Shown: positions 1-6,938 of the stretch, piece by piece
Layout: each line of letters opens with the position of its first letter
How positions within the stretch are numbered: position 1 is the first letter of the stretch
Source of the DNA: Tannerella sp.
Lineage (GTDB): Bacteria > Bacteroidota > Bacteroidia > Bacteroidales > Tannerellaceae
DNA length: 9,202 bases
NCBI GenBank assembly: GCA_031282485.1
Contig: JAITDQ010000103.1
Span: 1 to 9,202 of the forward strand
Reading direction: 5' to 3'
The notes under the pieces: model-generated
Database searches by the model: none
What the model was told of the DNA's origin: nothing
What the model saw: the letters and a program-made list of their open reading frames with translations, nothing else
Translations under genes and position numbers: made by a program

Positions 1-1031
1 CCTGTTTTGATCTGATGTTTTTCAAAGACCTGATGAGGTTTTTCCGCTTTCAGCAGATGAACAAATGCCGAATCGCCGCTAAACTCGACCGTACTTTCGG
101 GTATTGTCATCACATTTTCCGCGCGTTTGAGGACTATTTCGGCATTGGCGCTGTATCCGGCGCGGATGAAGACGCTGTCGGGGACAGTCACCGCCGCCTT
201 TATTTCAAACTGGATGGCGCCGCTTTTCTCTTCGCCTTTGGGCGAAACGTATTCGAGGACGGCGTCAAACGTCCGGCTTTCCAGCGCTCCGATCGTAAGT
301 TTTATATGCATTCCCTCATGGATGCGCCCTATTTCCGTTTCGTCAACATAACCTTTGAATATCATGTCGTTCATATCCGCAACAGCCGCAATCGTCGTTC
401 CTTCGTTGAAGTTATTGCTCTGTATGACGGAATTGCCCACTTTCACGGGGATGTGGAGAATCATACCGGTAATCGTGCTGCGTATCTGCGTGGTACTTGT
501 CGCGGTTGAGTTCTTGGCGATGCCGTCGCGAACGATTTCGAGCGCGTTCTGAGCGTTCGCGGTCTCTTCCTTCGCCTTGAGATAGTTGGATTTGGAAACG
601 TCGTACTCTTCAGCCGTCATGATGCCCTGATGAAACAGCTGTTCGTCGCGCTTAAAAGTATTTTCCAGCTGGTCGAGGCTTATTTTTGCGAGGTTAACGC
701 GCGATTCGGCGCTGTTAAGCTGCACCATTTCGGGGATCACTTTCACGGTGGCAATGATTTCGCCGGTTTTCACATTTTGTCCGGCCTCTTTCATCAACTC
801 GGAGATGATACCCGAAATTTGCGGTTTTATAAGGATTTCGTACCGGGGTTCGACATTCCCCGTTGCGACCGTTTTTGTCTCTACCATTCCCGTTTCCGGA
901 CTGACAATCTCGTAAACAACCGTTACCGGCTGAGCTTTTTTCCACAGAAAGAAGAATGTGCCCAAGACGGCCAGTCCCACAAATGACAGCAGAATAATCC
1001 GCATGATTTTTTTTACTACTCTGTTCTTCAT
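1..1031 (-). CDS. HlyD/MacA-like periplasmic adaptor of an ABC efflux pump (C-terminus cut by window edge)
   Basis: The ATG is at 1031 and the frame stays open for 343 codons to the left edge, so the C-terminus is missing. After a basic start (MKNRVVKK) comes one membrane anchor at about residues 11-30. A biotinyl-lipoyl-like half follows at about 60-97 (ending QNVKTGEIIATV), then an alpha-helical hairpin at about 105-170 rich in Ala, Glu, Lys and Gln, the second lipoyl half at about 185-220 (ITGMILHIPVKVGN, then TTIAAVADM), and a beta-barrel domain from about 222 (FKGYVDETEIGRI). This is the layout of membrane fusion proteins such as MacA and HlyD, which link an inner-membrane ABC permease to an outer-membrane channel across the periplasm. 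It is the last visible gene of the operon, 27 bases after the preceding permease, and has no Shine-Dalgarno sequence. The family is clear; the substrate is unknown. A TolC-like gene may follow outside the window, but that is inference. Confidence 0.93.
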   Translation of the reverse strand, partial: MKNRVVKKIMRIILLSFVGLAVLGTFFFLWKKAQPVTVVYEIVSPETGMVETKTVATGNVEPRYEILIKPQISGIISELMKEAGQNVKTGEIIATVKVIPEMVQLNSAESRVNLAKISLDQLENTFKRDEQLFHQGIMTAEEYDVSKSNYLKAKEETANAQNALEIVRDGIAKNSTATSTTQIRSTITGMILHIPVKVGNSVIQSNNFNEGTTIAAVADMNDMIFKGYVDETEIGRIHEGMHIKLTIGALESRTFDAVLEYVSPKGEEKSGAIQFEIKAAVTVPDSVFIRAGYSANAEIVLKRAENVMTIPESTVEFSGDSAFVHLLKAEKPHQVFEKHQIKT

Positions 1032-1058
1032 ATATATAATAATTTTAAATTTTCCATT

Positions 1059-2324
1059 TTATTCGTCGCGTATTGCATCAATCGCTTTGATTTGCAAGGC
1101 TCTCCAAGCAGGTATAAGTCCGGCAAACAGTCCGCATACAAGCAGTACGGCGGTTGCGGCGACTGCCGTCCCGATGTTGACGCCCGGATGAAGCATCGCC
1201 ACGCCGTCGCTGTCGGCGGACGGCTGCGCCGACAGTATCCTGTCAGCCAAATCCAGCAGGAACACGCCCGCGCTCAGCCCAAGCAGTCCGGCAAGAGCCG
1301 TGAGGACAAGGCTTTCCGTCATCACCTGCGACAGGATGTTCCACGGCTTGGCTCCCAGGGCGCGACGCACGCCGATTTCCCGCGTCCGTTCCCGTATCGT
1401 AACCATCATGATATTGCTTATGCCGATGATTCCGGCCAGCAGCGTGCCCAGTCCGACGAGCCATACCAGAATGTCAATCCCGGCAAAAAGTTTCTCGAAC
1501 ATACCGAACTGCGCTGCAAGATTCAGGACGGCTACCGCCTGCGTATCGTCCGGCGAAATCTCATTCTGGCGTTTCAGGATGCCGGTGATGTCGTCAATCA
1601 TTTGCTGTATCGGATGTCCCGGACGGGCGCTCAGGCACAGGAAATGCAGGATGTCGCCCTGATTCAGCGTCTGCTGCATCGTGCTGAAAGGCAGGAATAC
1701 GGACGATTCCGCCCGTCCGCCGATGTTGACGCCCGATGCAATCTGTTTCACCACGCCCACGACCTGATAGTAAAGCCCGTTCACGCGGACATATTTCCCG
1801 CAGGGGTCTTCGTTTTTGAAAAGTTCTTCACATATCCTTGAACCTATCAGGCACACTTTGCGTTTTTCCTGCATGTCGATATCGTTCAGCAGGCGTCCGA
1901 AATGAAGATTCTGCCGTTCTATCCTGAAATATGCCGGATAAACGCCTTTTACATTGTATGTTCCCGACACCTGCCCGTAAACAATGTTCCTGTCCCCCCG
2001 GCTGCCCCATATAATGGGCGACAGGGCGTCGATGCCCGTCACTTCCTTCCGTATCGTTTCGACGTCGCGGTTACGCATTTCCCAGTAACGTCCCTTGTTG
2101 AATCCGTGATAAGGCTCGCTCGTGCGGTCGGCGTAGAAAAACAGGGAGTTGGTGGCAAACCCGTCAACGTTTTTGAATATGGAGTTTTTCAGTCCCCTGC
2201 CCGAACCGAGGAGGATGACAAGCATCAGAATGCCCCAGAACACGCCGAAACACGTAAGCAAACTGCGCGTTTTGTTTCGGGTGATTGTTACCCATATTTC
2301 TATCCATCTGTCTGTATCGAACAT
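1059..2324 (-). CDS. MacB/FtsX-type ABC transporter permease, second paralogue
   Basis: This 421-aa inner-membrane permease has the MacB plan: one N-terminal membrane helix (about residues 20-42), a large periplasmic MacB_PCD-type domain (about 45-275) and three C-terminal helices (about 283-308, 335-358 and 384-405) forming the FtsX domain. The conserved cytoplasmic segment RERTREIGVRRALGAK at about 311-326, just after the second helix, is the hallmark of the family and contacts the ATPase. The extracytoplasmic domain suggests mechanotransmission with the HlyD-like adaptor rather than classical translocation; that comes from family knowledge. The gene lies 16 bases after a paralogous permease gene and 27 bases before the adaptor, so all are probably one transcript. 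It is not fused to an ATPase, unlike E. coli MacB. The start is the ATG of MFDTDRW, which aligns with the MFDFDNF start of its paralogue. Confidence 0.94.
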   Translation of the reverse strand: MFDTDRWIEIWVTITRNKTRSLLTCFGVFWGILMLVILLGSGRGLKNSIFKNVDGFATNSLFFYADRTSEPYHGFNKGRYWEMRNRDVETIRKEVTGIDALSPIIWGSRGDRNIVYGQVSGTYNVKGVYPAYFRIERQNLHFGRLLNDIDMQEKRKVCLIGSRICEELFKNEDPCGKYVRVNGLYYQVVGVVKQIASGVNIGGRAESSVFLPFSTMQQTLNQGDILHFLCLSARPGHPIQQMIDDITGILKRQNEISPDDTQAVAVLNLAAQFGMFEKLFAGIDILVWLVGLGTLLAGIIGISNIMMVTIRERTREIGVRRALGAKPWNILSQVMTESLVLTALAGLLGLSAGVFLLDLADRILSAQPSADSDGVAMLHPGVNIGTAVAATAVLLVCGLFAGLIPAWRALQIKAIDAIRDE

Positions 2325-2340
2325 ATCGTTTCGTTTTTTT

Positions 2341-3618
2341 TTATTCTGCTCTCATGGCTTCAATAGCCGAAATTTTTACTGCTTTCCGCGCCGGGAAATA
2401 CCCTGCAAATACGCCTGCAATAATTAATATTACCGTAGAAGACAGGGCGATGCCGAGATTTACCACCGGATGACGGAACAGCGTCAGTTCCTCGCCCCGG
2501 TTTGATGCCGCCGGCGCACTGTTGGCGCCCGACAGGGTCATGATGTAATCAATGCCTTCCGTCAGTCCGATACCGGAAATCATCCCGACGTATCCGAACG
2601 CTGCCGTTATCAGTATGGATTCGAAAATAATCAGTTTCAGTATGGACGACGGTTTTGCGCCGATGGCTTTGCGTATGCCTATTTCGCGCGTGCGTTCGCG
2701 AACGGTCACAAGCATGATATTGCTTACGCCTGTGATGCCCGCCATCAGGGTGCCGATGCCGACAATCCAGATGAAAAGCAGGATGCCGTTCATCATGTTG
2801 CCGTACGTCCGCATGGCGCTGGCGGTGTTCCACATTCCGATAGCCGACCGGTCGGACGGGTCGAATTTGTGCCGTGCGGCAAGGCTTGCGCGAAGGCGCT
2901 GCTCAAACGCCTCGTTTTCGGCTTCGGTCGTCACGCCTTTGACGGTGAAAGACAGGTTGTAGAAGCCGCTTCCCTTGTTGTACAGTAACTGCGCCGTCGA
3001 GAACGGGATATATGCCGGCGAACTGTTACTCATATTTTTATCGTAATATATGCCGACGACCTGAAACATGATGTGCCCGCAACGGACATACTCCCCAAGC
3101 GGGTCGCGGTCGCGGAACAGCACTTCGGCCATACGCGGACTCAGCACGATGACCTTCCGTTTGTCGCGTATGTCCATATCATTAATAAAACGTCCCCTGC
3201 CGGTGTGGAACTGTATGAAATTGATTTTTGCATGGTCGGGAAAAACGCCGTCCGTCCCGCCGGTAAAATATTCCCGGTTATATGTCAGCGTATCGCTGTG
3301 ACTGATTGTTGCGGAGCAGAGGTCAACTTCGGGGTGTTCCCTTTTGAGCATATAATAATCTTCATCCTTGAAAGTCAGCCGCCGGTTCGGGCGCATTCCC
3401 TTCCACGGTTTTGACGTGTAGCGCGGCCACATCTCAATGCGATTGTCCGCCATGTCGCGAAAATTGTACATGACGCCGTTTCGCAGTCCGTTACCCGCGC
3501 CCAGCAGGGCGACGAGCATGAAGATTCCCCATGCGACGGAAAAACCGGTCAGGAAAGTACGAAGTTTGTTTTTCTTCATCGTACTCCATATCTCGCGGAA
3601 GTTGTCAAAATCAAACAT
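2341..3618 (-). CDS. MacB/FtsX-type ABC transporter permease, first paralogue
   Basis: This 425-aa inner-membrane permease is paralogous to the next gene in the operon. It has helix 1 at about residues 21-42, a periplasmic MacB_PCD-like domain at about 45-270, and C-terminal FtsX helices at about 277-302, 326-352 and 387-410. The family signature RERTREIGIRKAIGAK lies at about 307-322. The ATG at 3618 overlaps the last 8 bases of the ATPase gene, which suggests translational coupling and fits matched amounts of ATPase and permease. Two different permeases beside one ATPase gene suggest a heterodimeric membrane unit (ATPase dimer plus permease A/B) working with the HlyD-like adaptor. Proposed cargoes for MacB-type systems include antimicrobials, peptides and lipids; nothing here identifies the cargo. 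The family is secure, but pairing as a heterodimer is inference. Confidence 0.94.
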   Translation of the reverse strand: MFDFDNFREIWSTMKKNKLRTFLTGFSVAWGIFMLVALLGAGNGLRNGVMYNFRDMADNRIEMWPRYTSKPWKGMRPNRRLTFKDEDYYMLKREHPEVDLCSATISHSDTLTYNREYFTGGTDGVFPDHAKINFIQFHTGRGRFINDMDIRDKRKVIVLSPRMAEVLFRDRDPLGEYVRCGHIMFQVVGIYYDKNMSNSSPAYIPFSTAQLLYNKGSGFYNLSFTVKGVTTEAENEAFEQRLRASLAARHKFDPSDRSAIGMWNTASAMRTYGNMMNGILLFIWIVGIGTLMAGITGVSNIMLVTVRERTREIGIRKAIGAKPSSILKLIIFESILITAAFGYVGMISGIGLTEGIDYIMTLSGANSAPAASNRGEELTLFRHPVVNLGIALSSTVILIIAGVFAGYFPARKAVKISAIEAMRAE

Positions 3619-4282
3619 ATACTTTTTCTATCAGTCCGTCTTTTACGTATATGATACGGTTTGTTGCATCGGCAACGGCTTTCTCGTGCGTGACGATAAT
3701 CATTGACATGCCTTCGCGGTTTACGTCCTGCAGCAGTTCCATTACTTCGACCGTTGTCCGGCTGTCGAGTGCGCCGGTAGGTTCGTCGGCGAGTATCACC
3801 TGCGGTTTTGCGACGAGCGCCCGTGCAATGGCCACGCGCTGTTTCTGTCCGCCCGACATTTCGTTGGGCATGTGTTCCGCCCAGTCCTTCAATCCGACTT
3901 TATCGAGGTATTCCATCGCCATGACGTTCCGCTTTTTGCGTGGAACGCCCTGATAATAGAGCGGTAAAGCGACGTTTTCCATCGCGTTTTTGAATGAAAT
4001 GAGATTGAATGACTGGAAAACGAAACCGATCATCCGGTTACGCAGCGTAGCGGCACGGCTCTCGCTCAAATCTTTTATTAACTGATTATCGAGGCGGTAT
4101 TCTCCCGAATCATATACGTCCAAAATTCCCAGGATATTTAATAATGTACTCTTGCCGGAACCCGACGCCCCCATGATGGAAACCATTTCTCCCCGTTCTA
4201 TGTCGAGGTCAATGCCCTTCAGGACGTGCAGGGGAGCGCCGCTGTAATATGTCTTGTTGATATCTCTCAGTTTGATAATCAT
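3611..4282 (-). CDS. ABC transporter ATP-binding protein, MacB/LolD type
   Basis: This 223-aa cytoplasmic ATPase drives the MacB-type permeases encoded downstream. Visible motifs are Walker A GASGSGKST (38-46), Q-loop Gln90 in FVFQSFNL, signature MSGGQKQRV (142-150, first position Met rather than Leu), Walker B VILADEP (162-168), a D-loop ALDS (171-174) and the switch His199 in VTHE. Length and motif spacing match the LolD/MacB ATPase class. I chose the ATG at 4282 (MIIKLRDINKTYYSG) because homologues begin this way. An upstream in-frame ATG at 4345 would add 21 residues without family resemblance and would place the start upstream of the promoter -7 element at 4314-4321. The stop overlaps the first permease ATG by 8 bases. 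It is the first gene of the operon. Confidence 0.95.
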   Translation of the reverse strand: MIIKLRDINKTYYSGAPLHVLKGIDLDIERGEMVSIMGASGSGKSTLLNILGILDVYDSGEYRLDNQLIKDLSESRAATLRNRMIGFVFQSFNLISFKNAMENVALPLYYQGVPRKKRNVMAMEYLDKVGLKDWAEHMPNEMSGGQKQRVAIARALVAKPQVILADEPTGALDSRTTVEVMELLQDVNREGMSMIIVTHEKAVADATNRIIYVKDGLIEKVYV

Positions 4283-4313
4283 TCTTTGTGTTATTTTTCT
4301 ACCTGTCAGACGA

Positions 4314-4345
4314 CAAAGGTAATGTTTTTTTATTACAAAAATCAA
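4314..4345 (-). promoter_or_regulatory. Bacteroidetes-type promoter for the MacAB-like operon
   Basis: On the minus strand TACCTTTG (4314-4321) matches the Bacteroidetes -7 element TAnnTTTG exactly. A TTG (4343-4345) lies 21 bases upstream as a -33 candidate, in an A/T-rich spacer. Transcription would begin near 4308, giving a leader of roughly 25 bases before the ATG at 4282. This is a pattern match only. Confidence 0.6.
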
Positions 4346-4366
4346 TTGTCCATTAAAAAAAACGAT

Positions 4367-4516
4367 TCACCGAACAGTCCCGTTTTCCAAAACATAGACC
4401 CTGTCTGCCGCGTTGTTTTTCCCGGCGCCGTTATTGCCCGCAACACCGACCGGTTCCCCTTTTTCTATCTCTAAACGGGGAATATTCAAAACTTCGATGC
4501 TGTCAAAACTTTTCAA
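4367..4516 (-). pseudogene. Collapsed ABC ATPase relic (49 codons)
   Basis: Read from a TTG at 4516, this gives a 49-codon frame ending in TGA at 4367. Its first part matches the N-terminus of the intact ATPase at 6228-6938: KSFDS, VLNIPRLEIEKGE and the Walker A start GNNGAGK agree. One extra A then changes GKTT to GKNN, removing the Thr needed in Walker A. The frame continues into ADRVYVLENGTVR, which looks like the extreme C-terminus of an ABC ATPase (compare ADICSRIILLDKGKIR near the end of the intact protein). The central ~170 residues are gone, including signature, Walker B and switch His. A 31-base deletion relative to the other copy (6910-6940) also removed the ATG. The TTG overlaps the permease stop as TTGA. 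It is non-functional as an ATPase. Calling the tail an ATPase C-terminus is inference from a short match. Confidence 0.75.
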
Positions 4517-5214
4517 TTATCTTCTCTGAAACATTCCAGACGTTTATATTTTGTCTTCTCGAACTTCCGGCAGATATGATCCAGCCAGATTTTATGTGTC
4601 GCAATAAAAGTAACTCCAATGGCAGACATGACTGTATAAGTGGCGGTTTCGCCAAAAAGCCAGTATATAAATGCAGTAAATCCTGCCGCAAATAATATAA
4701 TCAGAATGGGATACAGTTGACTCGACATGTCATACCCTTGCCAGTTATAGAAACTGGTTGCTTTGATATCAAAGGTTTTCTTTGAAAGAAGTGAAATCGA
4801 GAAAAATCCAAAGAAGATAAAACCTGTCGAATACAAAAATGAAGCAATTATTTGAAATAACTTAATGCCCAAAAACATACAGGGCAATGTCAATAACAGA
4901 TATATCGAAGAAATCATGCATAACAGGCAGTATTTCGATTCTAAAATTTTCCTCAATGACACGGGAGCAGTCATTAATCTGTCCCAAAACAAACCGTTTA
5001 TACCAAATGCAAAGACAGCAAAAATGTATCCGTAATAGGAGAAAACAGTAATAATAAAAAATTCCTGTAAAATGAAATTTTCTCTTATCGGAGAGAATAC
5101 TGTCATTAGCGGGGGATATAAAATACCGAAAACACATATAAAAGACAGTATAAAAAATTGTCTCAAACGTTTATTGCGTAAAATTAATTTCAGTTCAAAC
5201 AGCAGTAAATTCAT
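4513..5214 (-). CDS. ABC-2 type transporter permease paralogue (left copy, orphaned)
   Basis: This 233-aa, very hydrophobic protein has about six predicted membrane helices (around residues 19-37, 48-70, 94-116, 120-143, 168-187 and 191-207), a basic N-terminus (ELKLILRNKRLRQ) and a basic, soluble C-terminal tail from about 210. It has the same length, without gaps, as the permease at 6939-7640. By hand count the two are about 72% identical: residues 1-19 are the same, residues 181-233 differ at about two positions, and most changes lie between 20 and 180. FWDRLMTAPVS near 76-86 resembles the conserved cytoplasmic segment of ABC-2 export permeases. The ORF is intact, but its partner genes survive only as fragments and I see no -7 promoter element directly upstream. 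It may be silent, read through from fic, or use the intact ATPase in trans. Export of a peptide or drug is a guess. Confidence 0.82.
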   Translation of the reverse strand: MNLLLFELKLILRNKRLRQFFILSFICVFGILYPPLMTVFSPIRENFILQEFFIITVFSYYGYIFAVFAFGINGLFWDRLMTAPVSLRKILESKYCLLCMISSIYLLLTLPCMFLGIKLFQIIASFLYSTGFIFFGFFSISLLSKKTFDIKATSFYNWQGYDMSSQLYPILIILFAAGFTAFIYWLFGETATYTVMSAIGVTFIATHKIWLDHICRKFEKTKYKRLECFREDN

Positions 5215-5292
5215 AGGGCAATACGGTTCAATTCATCATACAAATCTTCTTTCAGGAGATAATACAGCATCAGGAAAAGGGAAACAGTCACG
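5211..5292 (-). pseudogene. 3' fragment of the 214-aa membrane-protein gene
   Basis: The last codons of the membrane protein at 7637-8281 are repeated here, including the ending LKEDLYDELNRIAL and the same ATGA overlap with the following permease ATG. Relative to the intact copy, 18 bases (7699-7716) are missing between two GCATCA hexamers, which removes six residues in frame and points to slippage. Upstream of 5292 the similarity ends, and an in-frame TAA follows a few codons further on. Only about 21-22 codons of the original gene remain, with no start, so this is a relic left by the rearrangement. Confidence 0.85.
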
Positions 5293-5364
5293 GGAATTTT
5301 CCTCTGTTAATTGCCATTCTTCATAAGAAAACCCGTGTTGCCTGCCATTTCTATCAAATACCAT
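5236..5364 (-). CDS. Small ORF after fic, unknown or gene remnant (42 aa)
   Basis: An ATG at 5364 lies 15 bases after the fic stop and opens 42 codons. The first ~23 residues (MVFDRNGRQHGFSYEEWQLT and on) have a natural-looking mix of charged and aromatic residues and are not explained by any neighbour. From about residue 24-26 the frame crosses the duplication boundary at 5292 and reads the membrane-protein remnant out of frame, so the C-terminal half is probably accidental. The frame is the same as that of fic, separated by TAA. It may be the truncated start of a former gene cut by the rearrangement. I do not recognise it, and coding is unproven. Confidence 0.25.
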   Translation of the reverse strand: MVFDRNGRQHGFSYEEWQLTEENSRDCFPFPDAVLSPERRFV

Positions 5365-5379
5365 AACTTGTTCGTTTTT

Positions 5380-6144
5380 TTATTTGTTCTTCCCTCTCAA
5401 ATCCTTTTCCAGAAACTTCTGATACTGCCGATACATAAAATCGTTAAAACAGGCGATATTACCGGCTGTACGCGCTTTTTCCAACGCCTGAATATAACTT
5501 GTCCGGCTGCTGCGGAAAACATAAAATACCGGCAAATCAAACAGCGCCAAAATGTAATTCATCAACAGTCGGCCTGTGCGTCCGTTGCCGTCGGCAAAAG
5601 GGTGTATGCTCACAAAGCGGAAATGCAGTTCAAACGCCAGTTCACAGCGTTGGGAAAAGGTTTTTGCAGCCGGTATTTTGGCGTTGATTTCACTCACAAG
5701 CGTTTTCATAAGCACGGGTACTTTGGCGCTGTCGGGAAAACTCCGCGCACCGGCAAACACGTTCAACAGCCGATAATCGCCCTTCGTACCGTCAAACTCG
5801 CCCAATGCCGTACTGTATGCGCTGCCCGTATTTTTAACCACCAGCGCACCGATTTCCCGTATCAGCGTTTCAGTGAGCGGTGCGCGTCCTTTTGCCTTAT
5901 TCAGCGTGAAAATCAGGGCTTTCTGATGGTCTATCACCATTTGTTGCTCTGTAAAGGGTTTGTTTTTTGCCGGCATATCAAGGTCAAGCAGATTATAAAC
6001 CTGCCCCTCTGTCAGCGTACTGCCCTCAATCGCCGTTGAATGCCAGGTAACGGTATAATAAGTGAATTTTTCCAAATTTACCTGCCCCTGCATTTTCTGC
6101 CTGTATTCTGTTACAAGCGTTTCAAGTTTTTCTATCTTATTCAT
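5380..6144 (-). CDS. Fic-domain protein, class II (probable protein AMPylase)
   Basis: This 254-aa protein carries the complete Fic catalytic motif HPFADGNGRTGR at residues 181-192: His181 is the general base, Asp185 the metal ligand, and the GNGR loop and Arg192 the nucleotide-binding part. Fic enzymes usually transfer AMP from ATP to a hydroxyl side chain of a target protein. An N-terminal inhibitory motif of the form (S/T)xxxE(G/N) is present as S36-TAI-E40-G41, so this is a self-inhibited class II Fic in which the Glu blocks productive ATP binding until relieved. GEFDGTKGDYR at about 115-125 is a plausible target-docking flap. Length and motifs look intact. The gene sits between the two copies of an ABC-2 transporter on the same strand, 83 bases after the ATPase, with no promoter that I can see. 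Targets are unknown, and a link to the transporter is only positional. Confidence 0.93.
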   Translation of the reverse strand: MNKIEKLETLVTEYRQKMQGQVNLEKFTYYTVTWHSTAIEGSTLTEGQVYNLLDLDMPAKNKPFTEQQMVIDHQKALIFTLNKAKGRAPLTETLIREIGALVVKNTGSAYSTALGEFDGTKGDYRLLNVFAGARSFPDSAKVPVLMKTLVSEINAKIPAAKTFSQRCELAFELHFRFVSIHPFADGNGRTGRLLMNYILALFDLPVFYVFRSSRTSYIQALEKARTAGNIACFNDFMYRQYQKFLEKDLRGKNK

Positions 6145-6227
6145 AATGATACTTTTTCAATCTGTTAAACTGTCCGACTGTTAACCGCGTCTCTTTGTGC
6201 CTGACTGATACCTTTGCATAAATTCGG

Positions 6228-6938
6228 TTACTGCATCCTGAAATAGTTTTCCAGTTCCATCTTTGTCCCGTCGGTTACATCCCTGTCGTCCCTCCGGATT
6301 TTCCCCTTATCAAGTAAAATGATACGGCTGCAAATATCCGCAACATACTGTATGTTGTGGCTTGACAGCAGAATGGTCGCACCGTATTCGGCGTTGAATT
6401 TTTGCAGCAGCCGTTTCATTTCAATTTGCGAAGAAGGGTCAAGGAAATTAAACGGTTCGTCCAGAATCAGGAGTTTCGGATGCGTAATCATCGCGCCGAT
6501 GATTCCTGTTTTTTGCCTGTTCCCCTTTGAGAATTTCTCGATATATTTCTTCCTGTGTCCCAAAATGGTATCGGCCATGAATTTCCCAAATTCGGCAAGG
6601 TTTGTGTCTGTGTTTGCCTTTGAGAGTCCGTACAGTCCGCCGATGAAATGAAAATATTCTTCCGGAGTAAGGAAATCTATCAGGAAACGCTCGTCAATAA
6701 AAGCGCCTGTCTGTCTTTTCCATTCTTCCGACAGGCTGACGTCTTTACCTTCAATGAAAACACTCCCTCTCTCCGCCTTCAGCAGATCCAGACACAAACG
6801 GAAAAGCGTTGTTTTCCCGGCGCCGTTATTGCCCACAACACCGACCAGTTCCCCTTTTTCTATCTCTAAACGGGGAATATTCAAAACTTCGACACTGTCA
6901 AAACTTTTCGATAAATCATTTATTTTTAACATAATCAT
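6228..6938 (-). CDS. ABC-2 type transporter ATP-binding protein (intact)
   Basis: This 236-aa ATPase has Walker A GNNGAGKTT (36-44), a family-typical divergent signature FSKGNRQK, Walker B LLILDEPFNFLD and the switch His in LSSHN. FSKGN in place of LSGGQ is common among ATPases paired with ABC-2 membrane subunits. All catalytic motifs are present, so it should power the permease encoded just upstream. Its ATG at 6938 directly abuts the TAA of that permease; a second in-frame ATG at 6932 (MLKINDLSKSF) is an equally good start. The C-terminal tail after the switch region (about 205-236) is charged and probably soluble. Its first ~40 codons are repeated in decayed form at 4410-4516. It is the last gene of the three-gene operon, and an 83-base gap precedes fic. 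The cargo is unknown. Confidence 0.93.
   Translation of the reverse strand: MIMLKINDLSKSFDSVEVLNIPRLEIEKGELVGVVGNNGAGKTTLFRLCLDLLKAERGSVFIEGKDVSLSEEWKRQTGAFIDERFLIDFLTPEEYFHFIGGLYGLSKANTDTNLAEFGKFMADTILGHRKKYIEKFSKGNRQKTGIIGAMITHPKLLILDEPFNFLDPSSQIEMKRLLQKFNAEYGATILLSSHNIQYVADICSRIILLDKGKIRRDDRDVTDGTKMELENYFRMQ

Larger units (their letters stand above)
4410..5292 (-). repeat. Partial second copy of the ABC-2 transporter locus (left copy)
   Basis: This segment is paralogous to 6806-7736. It holds the 5' part of an ATPase gene, a whole permease gene and the 3' end of the 214-aa membrane-protein gene, in the same order and strand. Differences from the right copy include a 31-base deletion at the ATPase start, an 18-base deletion in the membrane-protein fragment and many substitutions in the middle of the permease. 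Similarity stops abruptly at both ends inside genes. Fic and the intact ATPase gene separate the two copies. Confidence 0.88.

Noticed and set aside
1092..1841. 249-codon open frame on the plus strand
   Set aside because: It lies opposite the second MacB-type permease, whose motifs and topology are clear. Its translation is rich in Arg, Gln and His without family features, as expected of an antisense shadow in moderately G+C-rich DNA.
4283..4345. N-terminal extension of the MacB-type ATPase to the ATG at 4345
   Set aside because: The extra 21 residues do not resemble the family, and the promoter -7 element lies inside this stretch. The ATG at 4282 fits the homologues.
5311..6039. 242-codon open frame on the plus strand
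   Set aside because: It is opposite the Fic gene, which has a complete catalytic motif. The plus-strand product shows no recognisable domain.
6203..6220. TACCTTTG on the plus strand in the fic-ATPase gap, resembling a -7 promoter element
   Set aside because: No plus-strand gene follows, and the nearest TTTG lies only about 11 bases upstream, which is too close for a -33 element.
6145..6227. A 12-codon minus-strand frame (MQRYQSGTKRRG) between the ATPase and fic genes
   Set aside because: It is too short to support as a gene and has no recognisable similarity. The direct repeat of ACTGT nearby is also too short to mean much.
6228..6938. The FSKGN signature as a sign of a defective ATPase
   Set aside because: Divergent signatures of this kind are common in ATPases of ABC-2 systems, and all other motifs are intact.
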